A stretch of 47,123 bases of DNA from positions 1 to 47,123 of the forward strand of contig CAJQMY010000015.1 in NCBI GenBank assembly GCA_905479565.1, written 5' to 3'. Below are positions 33,696 to 42,626 of the stretch, piece by piece. A program made the position numbers and the translations under genes. Below the pieces are notes generated by a model. The model saw only the letters and a list, made by a program, of their open reading frames with translations. It made no database searches and was not told the DNA's origin. This stretch comes from an uncultured Candidatus Nitrosopumilus sp. (GTDB taxonomy: Archaea; Thermoproteota; Nitrososphaeria; Nitrososphaerales; Nitrosopumilaceae). How positions within the stretch are numbered: the stretch's first letter is position 1; each line of letters starts with the position of its first letter.

Positions 33696-35375
33696 CTGTC
33701 TTTACTAGAAAAATTCCCAGATCATTTCACTCCTAGGGAAATTCAAAAAGAAATTATTCATCAAATAGATGAAAAATTAAAATCTGGATTCAAGAAAATT
33801 ATTCTGTGCGCACCTACTGGCGTCGGTAAATCCCTTATTGGTGCAACTATTTCAAGTTATTTTGATAGTTCGTTCACAGTTACTGCTTCAAAACATCTTC
33901 AAGATCAATATATCAAAGACATTCCATTTTTAAAACCTGTAAAGGGCAAGCAAAATTTTCCTTGTCTTAAACTCATGGAATCCGAAAAAGTTGACAATAA
34001 TAAAAGAGCTATGAGATGGGGCTTGAGCTGTGATAAAGGTCAATGTCAAGAAAGAATATCAAAAAATGGCAAGGAAGTTTTTGAGGTCTGTAAATTCAAG
34101 CCTACCCTAAAACAAGTGGAGGATAAGACTACGGATGCCAAACCATGCCATTACTACATGCAAAAGTATGATGCATTAGTTTCAAACCACTCTTTGTGGA
34201 ATTACCATGCATTTTTCACCATTATGAAATTTAATAAAAAACTCTTTGAAGACTATCTTGATAGGAAAGTAACTGTTTTTGACGAAGCCCATAAAATTGA
34301 AGACCAAATTATTCAGTTTGTTGGTTTTGATATTTTTGCAGGTCAAGTTGATGAGTGTAATCTAAATTCAGAAAAATATGATTTTACGGATTTAGATTCT
34401 ATGGTTCAGTTAACTGATGATATGGCATTTTCATATGCCAAAAAAATTAAGGACATCAAAGAAAGTTCAGCTTTTCAAAATAATCCAGACTATGAATTAC
34501 TTACAGGATTAGAAAGAAAACACGATAGGTCTGCACAAGCTAAAATTGACATTATGACTGACAAGGATAATTTTGTTGTCAATGATCCTCTTAAAGATTT
34601 GAATGGGAACTTTAGAACCATTTCTGTTAAACCAATTGATGTTTCAAAGTTTGCGAATTCTTTTTTTGAAACAGAATACCAACTATTCATGTCTGCCACA
34701 ATTGACAAAAACAGCTTCTGTGAAAATATGGGATTGGTAAAAGATGATGTTGCATTTATTGATACTCCCAAATCCCCATTTCCAATTGAACATAGGAGCA
34801 TAGATCTTCTGAACATAAAGAGACTCAGCTATGGTTCTACTAATGAAGATGAGCTTGAAGTGATCAAAACAATTGATAGGATATTGGACGAACATTCAAA
34901 CGAACGCGGGCTGATCCTTACATCTTCAATTCCAAGATGCCAAAACATCATTCGATACCTTTCTCCAAAAAATACTCAGAGAATTAGGCTCTGCCATAGT
35001 AAAAACAAGGGCGATAAAACTCAGGATGATGTCATTTCTGAGCATGCAACTGATCCTACAAGCGTTTTGCTATCATCATCATTATGGGAAGGTGTTGATT
35101 TGAAAGATGATTTGTCCAGGTTCCAAATAATTGCCAAAGTTCCATATCCAAATTATACAGAAAAGAGGACAAGGGCTAAAATGAATAAATTCCCATTATG
35201 GTACACTTCACAAACTTTAACCAAAATTCTACAAGGTTTTGGTCGCTCAATAAGAAGTGATGATGACTGGGCAAAAACGTATGTCTTGGATACTGCTGTG
35301 AATAATGTGTTATTCAAAGGACAACAAATGATTCCAAAAGCGTACTATGACGTTTTGGGCATGGATGAAGTTTAA
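33696..35375 (+). CDS. XPD/DinG-like Fe-S DNA helicase, probable CTG start
   Basis: The full protein is about 559 residues. Walker A APTGVGKS lies upstream of the first ATG (33975), so translation must begin earlier. In frame only CTG 33696 (SLLEKFPDHFTPREIQ follows) fits, 26 nt below a TTTTAATAC box (33666-33674); no ATG/GTG/TTG exists before the stop at 33675. Motifs: VFDEAHKIEDQI (DEAH), Fe-S cysteines (NFPC, SCDKGQC, EVC, KPCHYY), LLSSSLWEGVDLK and GFGRSIRSDDDW. The family unwinds DNA 5' to 3' in repair. A lost or mutated ATG is the alternative to a true CTG start. Confidence 0.85.
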   Translation: MSLLEKFPDHFTPREIQKEIIHQIDEKLKSGFKKIILCAPTGVGKSLIGATISSYFDSSFTVTASKHLQDQYIKDIPFLKPVKGKQNFPCLKLMESEKVDNNKRAMRWGLSCDKGQCQERISKNGKEVFEVCKFKPTLKQVEDKTTDAKPCHYYMQKYDALVSNHSLWNYHAFFTIMKFNKKLFEDYLDRKVTVFDEAHKIEDQIIQFVGFDIFAGQVDECNLNSEKYDFTDLDSMVQLTDDMAFSYAKKIKDIKESSAFQNNPDYELLTGLERKHDRSAQAKIDIMTDKDNFVVNDPLKDLNGNFRTISVKPIDVSKFANSFFETEYQLFMSATIDKNSFCENMGLVKDDVAFIDTPKSPFPIEHRSIDLLNIKRLSYGSTNEDELEVIKTIDRILDEHSNERGLILTSSIPRCQNIIRYLSPKNTQRIRLCHSKNKGDKTQDDVISEHATDPTSVLLSSSLWEGVDLKDDLSRFQIIAKVPYPNYTEKRTRAKMNKFPLWYTSQTLTKILQGFGRSIRSDDDWAKTYVLDTAVNNVLFKGQQMIPKAYYDVLGMDEV

Positions 35376-35388
35376 TTTTTCAATTGAA

Positions 35389-35586
35389 TTATTTTCTTTC
35401 CACACATGCGCATTTCACATATGCCATTTTGAATTCTCCGTCTGATTTTATGTTATGTGACATTGGTTTTCTACATTGCTGGCACTCGGTAAATCCAAAA
35501 TACTCATCAACTTTGATTATTTTATAATTCCAGGATTTTTCTTCTTCATTCCAATACACTGAATTTATTTCAGATGGCTCTTCCAT
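35389..35586 (-). CDS. Small zinc-ribbon protein
   Basis: The 65 residues have CQQCRKPMSH in the middle and YVKCACVERK at the C-terminus, a CxxC...CxC zinc ribbon. It is convergent with the helicase gene, only 13 bp from its stop. Confidence 0.7.
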   Translation of the reverse strand: MEEPSEINSVYWNEEEKSWNYKIIKVDEYFGFTECQQCRKPMSHNIKSDGEFKMAYVKCACVERK

Positions 35587-35621
35587 GAATAATGATAGAT
35601 CTTGTTTTATTAATTGATTTT

Positions 35622-35834
35622 CTATTTGTTCAGATTTTTGAAGTCAAGACACTTTGTATCAAATTCGTTGAGGTATTTTTTAGTGTTAATGTTTGCATCC
35701 ATTATGTATATCTCACATGTTTCTGAATCAATTAATTGCTGAGCATTGTTACTGTTAGTCATTACCTGCAATGCGAGAATGCTTACTAGCACGATTATCA
35801 CAATTATTGCAAATTTTCTAGAGTAAATGTCCAT
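35622..35834 (-). CDS. Small secreted or membrane-anchored protein
   Basis: An N-terminal hydrophobic helix (FAIIVIIVLVSILALQVMTN) and a 40-residue extracytoplasmic part with two Cys (ETCEIYIMDANINTKKYLNE, then TKCLDF) that could form a disulfide. Confidence 0.65.
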   Translation of the reverse strand: MDIYSRKFAIIVIIVLVSILALQVMTNSNNAQQLIDSETCEIYIMDANINTKKYLNEFDTKCLDFKNLNK

Positions 35835-35938
35835 GAGTTCTGTTCATTTTAAACTAAAATCTAATCATTTTAAATCTACATTTCTTGCTTTATTGATGAT
35901 TGTAAGGGGTTTTTATGATGCGCTTTACAATGTAATAT

Positions 35939-36040
35939 GTGACAGATATTGTCGTTTGTTCAAATTGTGGTCTGTCATATTCTACGAAAGAAAATGAACT
36001 TTGCAGTCATTGTAACTTTACTAATAAACCCTGTAATTGA
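35939..36040 (+). CDS. 33-residue zinc-ribbon miniprotein (GTG start)
   Basis: VVCSNCGLSYSTKENELCSH followed by CNFTNKPCN: CxxC...CxxC, a minimal zinc ribbon. A TTTTTATG box (about 35910-35917) lies about 25 nt before the GTG. The following small membrane frame begins 4 nt after its stop. Confidence 0.6.
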   Translation: MTDIVVCSNCGLSYSTKENELCSHCNFTNKPCN

Positions 36041-36043
36041 TTT

Positions 36044-36214
36044 TTGAATTTTTGCCTTGTGCTATCTCTAGTATTTCTTCCATCTATGTTATCTGACATT
36101 GCATATGCTGATTTTAGCTTTAAACTTACTTTTGCTTCTATTGTTATTCTCGTGTTAATCCGAACTGAAGTAATTATGGAAGTTGAATGGTCTAAATATT
36201 TGAAAATTAATTAA
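36044..36214 (+). CDS. Possible 56-residue membrane protein (TTG start)
   Basis: LNFCLVLSLVFLPSMLSDIA then FASIVILVLIRTEVIMEVEW: two hydrophobic segments. It follows the zinc ribbon by 3 nt in the same frame. An ATG at 36086 is an alternative start. Weakly supported. Confidence 0.35.
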   Translation: MNFCLVLSLVFLPSMLSDIAYADFSFKLTFASIVILVLIRTEVIMEVEWSKYLKIN

Positions 36215-36365
36215 ACAGATCCTGAATTTTAGATATTGTATGATAATTTTTGACTTGTGTTTAAATAAAATTATGTATAGTTATTTAATTTTTAATTATA
36301 AAATGCTACAATTTTAAGGAAAACATTGAGTTTTATTTAAATATGTTTTTATAGATATTTACAAT

Positions 36366-36605
36366 GTGGAAACTGCATATGTTCTAATTAATTGCGATTT
36401 AGGTTCTGAAGATGCCATTTTGGATTCACTAAAGAATATAAATTCAGTCAAATAGGTTCATGAAACATTTGGAGCATATGATATTATTACAAAAGTCCAA
36501 AATCCAAACAGTGATGATCTAAGAGAAACAATCACCTGTGGTGTGAGAAAACTCGCACATGTACGTTCTACTCTTACTTTGATGGGTGTTGAGGGTCAAA
36601 ATTAG
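36366..36605 (+). pseudogene. Lrp/AsnC-type RAM-domain protein with in-frame amber codon
   Basis: From GTG 36366 to TAG 36603-36605 the frame codes a complete stand-alone RAM (AsnC ligand-binding) domain: VETAYVLINCDLGSEDAILD, then VHETFGAYDIITKVQ and HVRSTLTLMGVEG. It is cut by TAG at 36453-36455 (codon 30). A TTTAAATATG box (36337-36346) at the right distance is intact. Eight bases later an intact RAM-domain gene begins. A one-base nonsense mutation is the simplest reading. Confidence 0.75.
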
Positions 36606-36613
36606 AGAAAACA

Positions 36614-37141
36614 ATGAAAAAAGCCTACGTTTTAATTGTAAATGAATCTGGAAAAGAAGATTTTATAATTTCTCATCTAAAAAATATTCCTAGTGTTACA
36701 AATGCTTTTGGTGCATTTGGGACATTTGATGTTATAACAAAACTTGAATCAAAGGACGAACAAAATATCCGTCATGACATATCATATGGTATAAGAAAAA
36801 TTCAGAACATTAGGACTACTTTGACACTATTGGTAGAAAAATCTGAAATTACTATGACAAATAAACTTGAACAATCTGTTTTGGATTCCAATATGGCTCA
36901 GGCCTTTATTATGATTCATTGTTTAAAGTCACAAGAAGAAACTGTATTACAGCATTTGAATAATATTTCAGAAATTGTGGAAATTGATGTGTTGGTTGGA
37001 AGTTATAAAATTATTTGTAAAATTGTGGCCCCTACATATAATCACATTTCAGAAATAATTAGTAAAAAGATTCGAAAGATATGTGAAATACAGTCTACAT
37101 CTACAATCAATTTGATAAATAATCAAGAGTTTGACAGATAA
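36614..37141 (+). CDS. Double RAM-domain (Lrp/AsnC ligand-binding) protein
   Basis: 175 residues with two RAM-type domains and no DNA-binding helix-turn-helix: the first is AYVLIVNESGKEDFIISHLK - TNAFGAFGTFDVITKLES - TTLTLLVE (1-75), the second QAFIMIHCLKSQEETVLQHL - IDVLVGSYKIICKIVAP (about 94-170). Such domains bind amino acids or related ligands and make multimers. Only 8 nt separate it from the interrupted RAM gene upstream, so they were one operon. The function of HTH-less RAM proteins is not well known. Confidence 0.85.
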   Translation: MKKAYVLIVNESGKEDFIISHLKNIPSVTNAFGAFGTFDVITKLESKDEQNIRHDISYGIRKIQNIRTTLTLLVEKSEITMTNKLEQSVLDSNMAQAFIMIHCLKSQEETVLQHLNNISEIVEIDVLVGSYKIICKIVAPTYNHISEIISKKIRKICEIQSTSTINLINNQEFDR

Positions 37142-37275
37142 TTAATTTAAGATAAAATTATGCTTTGTCTTTTACAAACATGTCTAAAAATTTATTAATT
37201 TTTTTAAATTAATTTGAATAGACGTAAAGAAAAATCAGACTAACGCTTATCATTCTGAAATGGTAATTATATGCA

Positions 37276-37688
37276 TTGAAAAAGTCAAAAAATACTTGCT
37301 CATCCTATTCTACTGCCCTATCAACTAACAGCTATCTGGTAGATACCCTGAAGCAAAGTTTTGAGTTTTGGCACAATAATTATCAAGATTCTTTGATCAA
37401 TTATCCATTGGTATGGAAAAAAGCCTTGGATTCCGATTTAGAAATTATGAAGAAAGTAAAAACATGGGAAAAAAATCAATTCAAAATACTGGAATTATCA
37501 TGGAGGAATTCTTTGAGATGTGGTCTTATGCTATCAGAAAATCCACTTTTGAGCAAGCAAGGAAATCAATTCAAGATTGGGAGGGATTTTGGAAAAATGC
37601 AACTGATGAACAATTCAGTGTATGTAGCGAAATACTTCAAATGATAGAAAAATACTGGGTAGAAATACAAAAAAAGAATATTGAATAA
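37276..37688 (+). CDS. Helical PhaE/phasin-like protein encoded in two frames (A-AAA-AAT slip site)
   Basis: Frame 1 (TTG 37276) gives YLVDTLKQSFEFWHNNYQDS and KKALDSDLEIMKKVKTWEK. Frame 2 gives MEEFFEMWSYAIRKSTFEQA and DWEGFWKNATDEQFSVCSEI to TAA 37686-37688. The switch is -1 and falls at the heptamer A AAA AAT (37470-37476), precisely in phase with frame 1 codons. The combined product is about 137 residues, amphipathic and Trp-rich, like PHA-synthase subunit E or phasin-type proteins (uncertain). Frame 1 alone continues to 37644. A programmed -1 shift or a one-base deletion can explain it. Confidence 0.65.
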
Positions 37689-37841
37689 CAAATACGGGAA
37701 TGATGATAAATTTATTATAAAATAGTTTGCGGTTGTCTTTAGAATTAATTCAGCATTAATTTGGGATTTATTCTATTATGAATCTGTCTGCAAAGTGTTC
37801 TTCTTTTTTTGATGTGAACTCTTGTGAATAAGTTGTTCTTT

Positions 37842-39515
37842 CTATGGATTTGCAGTTGTGATTGCACCTTGTGCTGCAGAACCTACAAGTGTTGCATATT
37901 TTCCCAATGCCCCTGAGATATAGTTTGGTTTAGGTTTGCTCCATGACTCTTTTCTTTTTGCCAACTCTTCTTCTGAAACATGAAGATCAATCACTGTAGT
38001 TTCTGTATCAATTGTAATTTCATCTCCATTTTTCACAAGAGCTATTGGTCCTCCAACATATGCTTCTGGTGCAGCATGTCCTACCATGAACCCTCTGGTT
38101 CCTCCTGAAAATCTCCCATCAGTTACCATTGCAACTTTTTTACCTAAACCTTGACCGACCAGTGCCGCGGTAGTTGCAAGCATTTCTCGCATTCCTGGTC
38201 CTCCTTTTGGTCCTTCATATCTGATTACTACAACATCTCCTTCTTCTACATCTCCTTGGGCAACTGCATCGAAGGCGTATTCTTCTCTATCATACACCTT
38301 GGCTTTACCTGTAAATTTTGTCATTTCAACTCCTGCTGTTTTAATTACTGCTCCTTCTGGTGCAAGACTTCCTTTGAGTACTACTGCAGTTCCTACTGAA
38401 TGCAGTGGATTCTCAATTGGGCGAATGATTGACTGTTCAGGTTCTGGGATATTCATAGCATCGAGATTTTGTTGAATTGTTTTTCCGGTGACTGTGATAC
38501 AATCTCCATTTAGTAGTCCTTTGGCAGCTAGTTTTTTGAGGACAAATGGGATTCCTCCAATTTTATCAAGACTGTTCATTACGTAATTTCCACCCGGTTT
38601 CATATCTGCAATATGCGGTGTCTTTTTTCTGATTCTCTCAAAATCATTATATGTCAGTTTAATTCCTGCCTCATTTGCCATCGATAACAAATGTAAAATT
38701 CCATTTGTAGACCCTCCGACTGCATTAAGCATTACAATTGAATTCTCAAACGCTTCATACGTCATAATGTCTCTTGGTTTAATGTTTAATTCTAATAATT
38801 TTGCACATGCAGCACCTGTTTCGTAAACCATTTTATTTCTACGGTCATCTTCTGCTGGGGGACTTGCACTTCCAGGTAATGCTAACCCTATAGCTTCTGA
38901 AATCGATGCCATTGTGTTTGCAGTAAACATTCCTCCGCATGATCCAGAACTGGGGCATGCTGTATTTTCTATATCTTTTAGCATCTCTAAAGAAATCTGT
39001 CCTGAATCATATGCTCCAACTGCTTCATAGACGTCAACTACTGTTAGTTCTTTACCCTCTAGAATTCCTGGCATGATTGTTCCACCATACACAAAGACTG
39101 ATGGTAAGTTTAATCTGGCCATTGCCATCATCGTTCCAGGTAAACTTTTATCACAACCTGCTATTCCTACAATTCCATCATACTGATGTGCTCTTACCAT
39201 TAATTCAATAGAGTCTGCTATGACTTCGCGAGAAATTAAAGAAGACTTCATTCCTTCATGACCCATGGCAATTCCGTCACTAACTGCAATTGTTGAAAAT
39301 ATTCTTGGAGTTGCTCCATTTTCCGCAACTCCTTTCTTTGCCTCTTCAGCTAGAGTTGGCAATAATATGTTACATGGAGTCGCTTCATTTCCAGTATGAC
39401 AAACTCCGATGAACGGTTTACTTAGATCGTTATCATCTAGTCCCATGGCTTTGTACATTGCTCTGTGAGGAGAACGCGCTGTCCCATCTACTACGTTTTT
39501 ACTAGATATTTCCAT
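37842..39515 (-). CDS. ilvD: Dihydroxy-acid dehydratase
   Basis: This 557-residue Fe-S enzyme makes 2-keto acids for isoleucine and valine synthesis. The cluster cysteines are in [23 protein letters not shown] and [16 protein letters not shown] Ser-containing substrate loop ([21 protein letters not shown]) is present near the C-terminus. It is a single gene with its own upstream region. Full length agrees with the family. Confidence 0.97.
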   Translation of the reverse strand: MEISSKNVVDGTARSPHRAMYKAMGLDDNDLSKPFIGVCHTGNEATPCNILLPTLAEEAKKGVAENGATPRIFSTIAVSDGIAMGHEGMKSSLISREVIADSIELMVRAHQYDGIVGIAGCDKSLPGTMMAMARLNLPSVFVYGGTIMPGILEGKELTVVDVYEAVGAYDSGQISLEMLKDIENTACPSSGSCGGMFTANTMASISEAIGLALPGSASPPAEDDRRNKMVYETGAACAKLLELNIKPRDIMTYEAFENSIVMLNAVGGSTNGILHLLSMANEAGIKLTYNDFERIRKKTPHIADMKPGGNYVMNSLDKIGGIPFVLKKLAAKGLLNGDCITVTGKTIQQNLDAMNIPEPEQSIIRPIENPLHSVGTAVVLKGSLAPEGAVIKTAGVEMTKFTGKAKVYDREEYAFDAVAQGDVEEGDVVVIRYEGPKGGPGMREMLATTAALVGQGLGKKVAMVTDGRFSGGTRGFMVGHAAPEAYVGGPIALVKNGDEITIDTETTVIDLHVSEEELAKRKESWSKPKPNYISGALGKYATLVGSAAQGAITTANP

Positions 39516-39650
39516 AACATGTCAAATTTGAATTGCTATAATTTAGACTTTCGTCAGATTGTCAGGAATATCGTTTTATATGAAATTATGTTGTTTTAGG
39601 CACAAATTTGCTTTGAAAACTTAATTCGTATTAAAGAAAATCAAAACATA

Positions 39651-39782
39651 TTGGTTTGTTTTAGATGTGATGGAAAAGGTCAGTACAAAAATCAATTTGG
39701 TATTATGGAAAAATGTGAGTCTTGTCAAAAAATGAGTATGAGTTTTGAAAAGGTGGCTACTGAATCTGATTTGGATGAATAA
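39651..39782 (+). CDS. 43-residue DnaJ-like zinc-ribbon protein (TTG start)
   Basis: LVCFRCDGKGQYKNQFGIME followed by KCESCQKMSMSF: the CxxCxGxG half-motif of DnaJ-type zinc fingers plus a CxxC pair. Only TTG 39651 is available as start; the frame is open further upstream but without ATG/GTG. The rest of 39516-39875 is AT-rich promoter-like sequence. Confidence 0.5.
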   Translation: MVCFRCDGKGQYKNQFGIMEKCESCQKMSMSFEKVATESDLDE

Positions 39783-39875
39783 GGGTATCTTACATATTTT
39801 ATTGACATTTTTTACATTCTTATTTTTGACAAAGAGTAGAATCCTTTATGAACGCCTTACTAAGGATAAAACTAA

Positions 39876-40712
39876 ATGCAATTACAGACATATGCAAAAA
39901 TTGGTATTGTTGTAGGTATCGGATCACTTGCAATTTTGACACCGTTTTTTGCACTAAGTGCATATTTACAACATGAATCTGATTTCGCTCAATTGTTTAT
40001 AGACAGTGACAAACAATTGCAATTAATGAAAGCTAAGGAATCATACAAAAATTTCCTGGACAGATATCCTGATGCGATAGTTGAGGAACGTGATCGCAGA
40101 CATAATGTCGAACTTGACATACGTGCATTTGACAACATTACAGGAAATGAATTGAGATTAAGCTTGGGTTATGATTACTGGGATGATAGAATTTACGAAC
40201 ATGCAAACTGCGATGTCAATGATGGGGATTTTCGTCAACAGCTAGATTCGATATCTGATGCTGAATTGACAATACCTGTATCTTTTTACAATCGTGGCAA
40301 TGCACATGATCAGTATACTGCAGAATTTATCAAATATACAAACTGTTTGGAGATGGACAGTGACGATGAATTAGTTGGAAAAGTATCCAATCCTGAATAC
40401 GGTGAAATACCCACTTATACAATATCAGTTCCTCAAGGCAGTTCTGTTCCGGGATGTGAAGAAATTGCACACTGTTTTGAACCTGAAGAAATCACAATCA
40501 AAGAAGGCCAAATAATAGAATGGAAAAATTATGATGATGCAATGCATACCATAACTTCGGGTGATCCAAGTGATGGCCCAACAGGATTGTTTGATTCGGG
40601 AATAGCCGAGCCTGATGCAATATACGCACTAAAATTTGAAGTTGCAGGAGACTATCCTTACTTTTGCATGGTACATCCTTGGCAAACAGGTATGATAACC
40701 GTTACAAAATAA
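39876..40712 (+). CDS. Membrane-anchored cupredoxin with Gln at the axial position
   Basis: The 278 residues begin with a TM anchor (IGIVVGIGSLAILTPFFALS), followed by a soluble helical/beta domain (35-175). The C-terminal cupredoxin domain is at about 180-278. The copper ligands read His224 (DAMHTITSG), Cys264 and His267 (YFCMVHPWQTG). Where paralogues in this window have Met (HPWM), this protein has Gln270, as in stellacyanin-type sites. Two extra Cys (GCEEIAHC) match the paralogue at 40739. It is convergent with that gene. Role: electron transfer outside the membrane. Confidence 0.88.
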   Translation: MQLQTYAKIGIVVGIGSLAILTPFFALSAYLQHESDFAQLFIDSDKQLQLMKAKESYKNFLDRYPDAIVEERDRRHNVELDIRAFDNITGNELRLSLGYDYWDDRIYEHANCDVNDGDFRQQLDSISDAELTIPVSFYNRGNAHDQYTAEFIKYTNCLEMDSDDELVGKVSNPEYGEIPTYTISVPQGSSVPGCEEIAHCFEPEEITIKEGQIIEWKNYDDAMHTITSGDPSDGPTGLFDSGIAEPDAIYALKFEVAGDYPYFCMVHPWQTGMITVTK

Positions 40713-40738
40713 TTGGCAAAACGATAACAATGATTTTT

Positions 40739-41686
40739 TTACAATCTTAGCATTGTGCCAAGTCTTGACTTTGCAGAAACTACGATGATTGATGCTATCG
40801 CAATTGCTAAAACCGTTACGGCAATTGTTCTAAATTCTGGAATCACAAAAGAACCTATGATCTCTATTTCATCAGTATTATCTGGAAATTCTATGGTCAG
40901 TGTCCTATTGACTGATGTCACAATCTCATCAAAATCAACTTCCTCCTCATTTACTAACACAAAAAATTCATTATCCTCTTTATCATTAAATGTGACATCA
41001 ATTACATGGCGTGGCAAGATAATCACAAGAGACCCTTTTTCAGTTGCGTTGAGTTTGATGACGAGCGAGTTGGTCTCTGTATCCGGATAGATGTCTAACA
41101 TATTGGCATTTTCCGTAATATCATAATCTAATACTATTTTATTTTCATCAACATTCATCATAAATTTAGTAATTTTATTTTCTATCTCTGTTGTTTTTGT
41201 TTTATTTTCATACGTTTTTTCTTTAGCATCTGTCACTGCTAGTTTTATTTCATTTCCTGTTGTAGTTTTTCTTTCTGTTTCTCTCTTTACTTCTTCTATG
41301 ACGTCTGCTGATCCGTCTACTATTATGATTCCCTTCATCCATGGATGAATAGTACAAAAATAGCCAAACGTACCTTCTTCTTCAAACGCGTGAGAAAATG
41401 TTTTACCTGATATGAATAAGCCCGAATCAAAGATACCGTCAGGCCCTTCTTTGATGGTTCCACTTGTTATTGTATGCGCCACATAGTCATCATTTGACCA
41501 TGTAATTTTGCTACCATTGACAATTTTTGTCTCGTATGGGATGTAGCATTTATTTTCTTCTTCACATCCAAGAACGGAGGATCCTGCGGGTACTATTATC
41601 AAATTTTCTGCATAAGCTGGCATAATTACAAGTGCCATACTTGTTATGATTATTGTCAGTGTTGGTAATGCCTGTATTTTTATCAC
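40739..41686 (-). CDS. Secreted cupredoxin with PEF-type C-terminal tail
   Basis: 315 residues: signal peptide (LPTLTIIITSMALVIMPAYA), a cupredoxin domain with His71 (YVAHTITSG), Cys111, His114 and Met117 (YFCTIHPWMKG), a charged linker (about 125-170), a beta domain, then IPEFRTIAV, a hydrophobic helix and a basic C-terminus (SAKSRLGTML). The tail resembles PEFG-CTERM but with Arg in place of Gly. The Cys pair C41/C47 (GCEEENKC) parallels that of the adjacent cupredoxin. Confidence 0.88.
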   Translation of the reverse strand: MIKIQALPTLTIIITSMALVIMPAYAENLIIVPAGSSVLGCEEENKCYIPYETKIVNGSKITWSNDDYVAHTITSGTIKEGPDGIFDSGLFISGKTFSHAFEEEGTFGYFCTIHPWMKGIIIVDGSADVIEEVKRETERKTTTGNEIKLAVTDAKEKTYENKTKTTEIENKITKFMMNVDENKIVLDYDITENANMLDIYPDTETNSLVIKLNATEKGSLVIILPRHVIDVTFNDKEDNEFFVLVNEEEVDFDEIVTSVNRTLTIEFPDNTDEIEIIGSFVIPEFRTIAVTVLAIAIASIIVVSAKSRLGTMLRL

Positions 41687-41824
41687 TGTTTACACTAAAC
41701 ATTTGAGGTAGTTTTAGTATTTGAGTGATATATCTAAAGACTCGAGAACAATATCTATGCTATATTACTAAAATTACATAATGTGATTTTAATGATTTTT
41801 TTGATTATCATTGAGTTTGCAATT

Positions 41825-41902
41825 GGAGTTGAAAAGTTTAGAGCGTGTATCAACTCCTAAAACTCAAAAATTTTAAGTTGATATTACATTTTAAACTTAA
41901 AA
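41825..41902. other. Two adjacent inverted repeats in an intergenic region
   Basis: GGAGTTGA (41825-41832) pairs with TCAACTCC (41850-41857); directly after it, TTTTAAGTT (41871-41879) pairs with AACTTAAAA (41894-41902). No supported gene lies in 41687-42029. These may form a structured leader or be terminators for neither neighbour. Confidence 0.35.
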
Positions 41903-42029
41903 ATTTACATTGAAAAATTTCAGAGTTGCATTTTGTATGATGATCACTCATTGTAAAGTGTCTGCTAGATGGACATCGTATCAATGTTAAGGAATATTTT
42001 TCTATCCCTTGCAGAAATTATATTCATGA

Positions 42030-42242
42030 GTGTCACGCAACCTGTATCCAATTGGAGTACTTTTGCCTCTTATCTTTGGAATTATTGGAGGAATAATTGT
42101 ATGGTTCCGTTTTAGAAAAATTGACCCAAACAAAGCTCGAAAATTTATGATTACGGGACTTCTTTTGACTTTGGTTTTTTGGGTTATCTGTGATTATCTG
42201 TTAGATCTATGGTTAGATGAATTAGAGCAAGTTAATCTTTGA
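42030..42242 (+). CDS. Two-TM small membrane protein (GTG start)
   Basis: 70 residues with two hydrophobic helices (YPIGVLLPLIFGIIGGIIVW and MITGLLLTLVFWVICDYLLD) joined by a basic loop (RFRKIDPNKARK). The C-terminal tail (LWLDELEQVNL) ends at TGA 42240-42242, after which the same frame continues as coding-like sequence. Confidence 0.65.
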   Translation: MSRNLYPIGVLLPLIFGIIGGIIVWFRFRKIDPNKARKFMITGLLLTLVFWVICDYLLDLWLDELEQVNL

Positions 42243-42449
42243 TGTGCCGAACAATTTGATGGAGTAATCGCTGAAACTGTATCTCAAGACTCTATTGAAA
42301 TGCTAGAAAATTATTGTTTCACTAATTTTGAGGACTGAAAACATTCCTCAGTTTCACACAATGACGGAACGGCAGAAAAATCCTCAATGAAAAGGGCACA
42401 AGTATCTCAGAAACAGTTCAACATAATATCCAAAGAGAATACGGATTAG
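42243..42449 (+). pseudogene. In-frame continuation beyond the TGA stop
   Basis: In the same frame as the upstream gene the sequence reads CAEQFDGVIAETVSQDSIEM and LENYCFTNFED to TGA 42336, then KHSSVSHNDGTAEKSSMKRA and a further stretch to TAG 42447-42449. Only the two TGA codons break about 140 codons. It may be a mutated longer gene. Function is unknown. Nothing else is seen to 42626. Confidence 0.35.
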
Positions 42450-42626
42450 ACTAATGCCTCTTATCGCTCTAAGGTTTTAGGATTCCTTGTGGCCATTTTC
42501 CCCATAAAGATTTCTTTTATGCGTATAGCTTTGAGAAATTTCATAATTCTAAATTCAGTAAAAACTATTAAAATAAAACTATGGGATTTTCATTGAGTTT
42601 AAATTGTAAATATTTTCAACATTTTC

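Noticed and set aside
36453-36455. Pyrrolysine reading of the in-frame TAG
   Set aside because: No pyl genes are present here and this lineage is not known to use pyrrolysine; a nonsense mutation is simpler.
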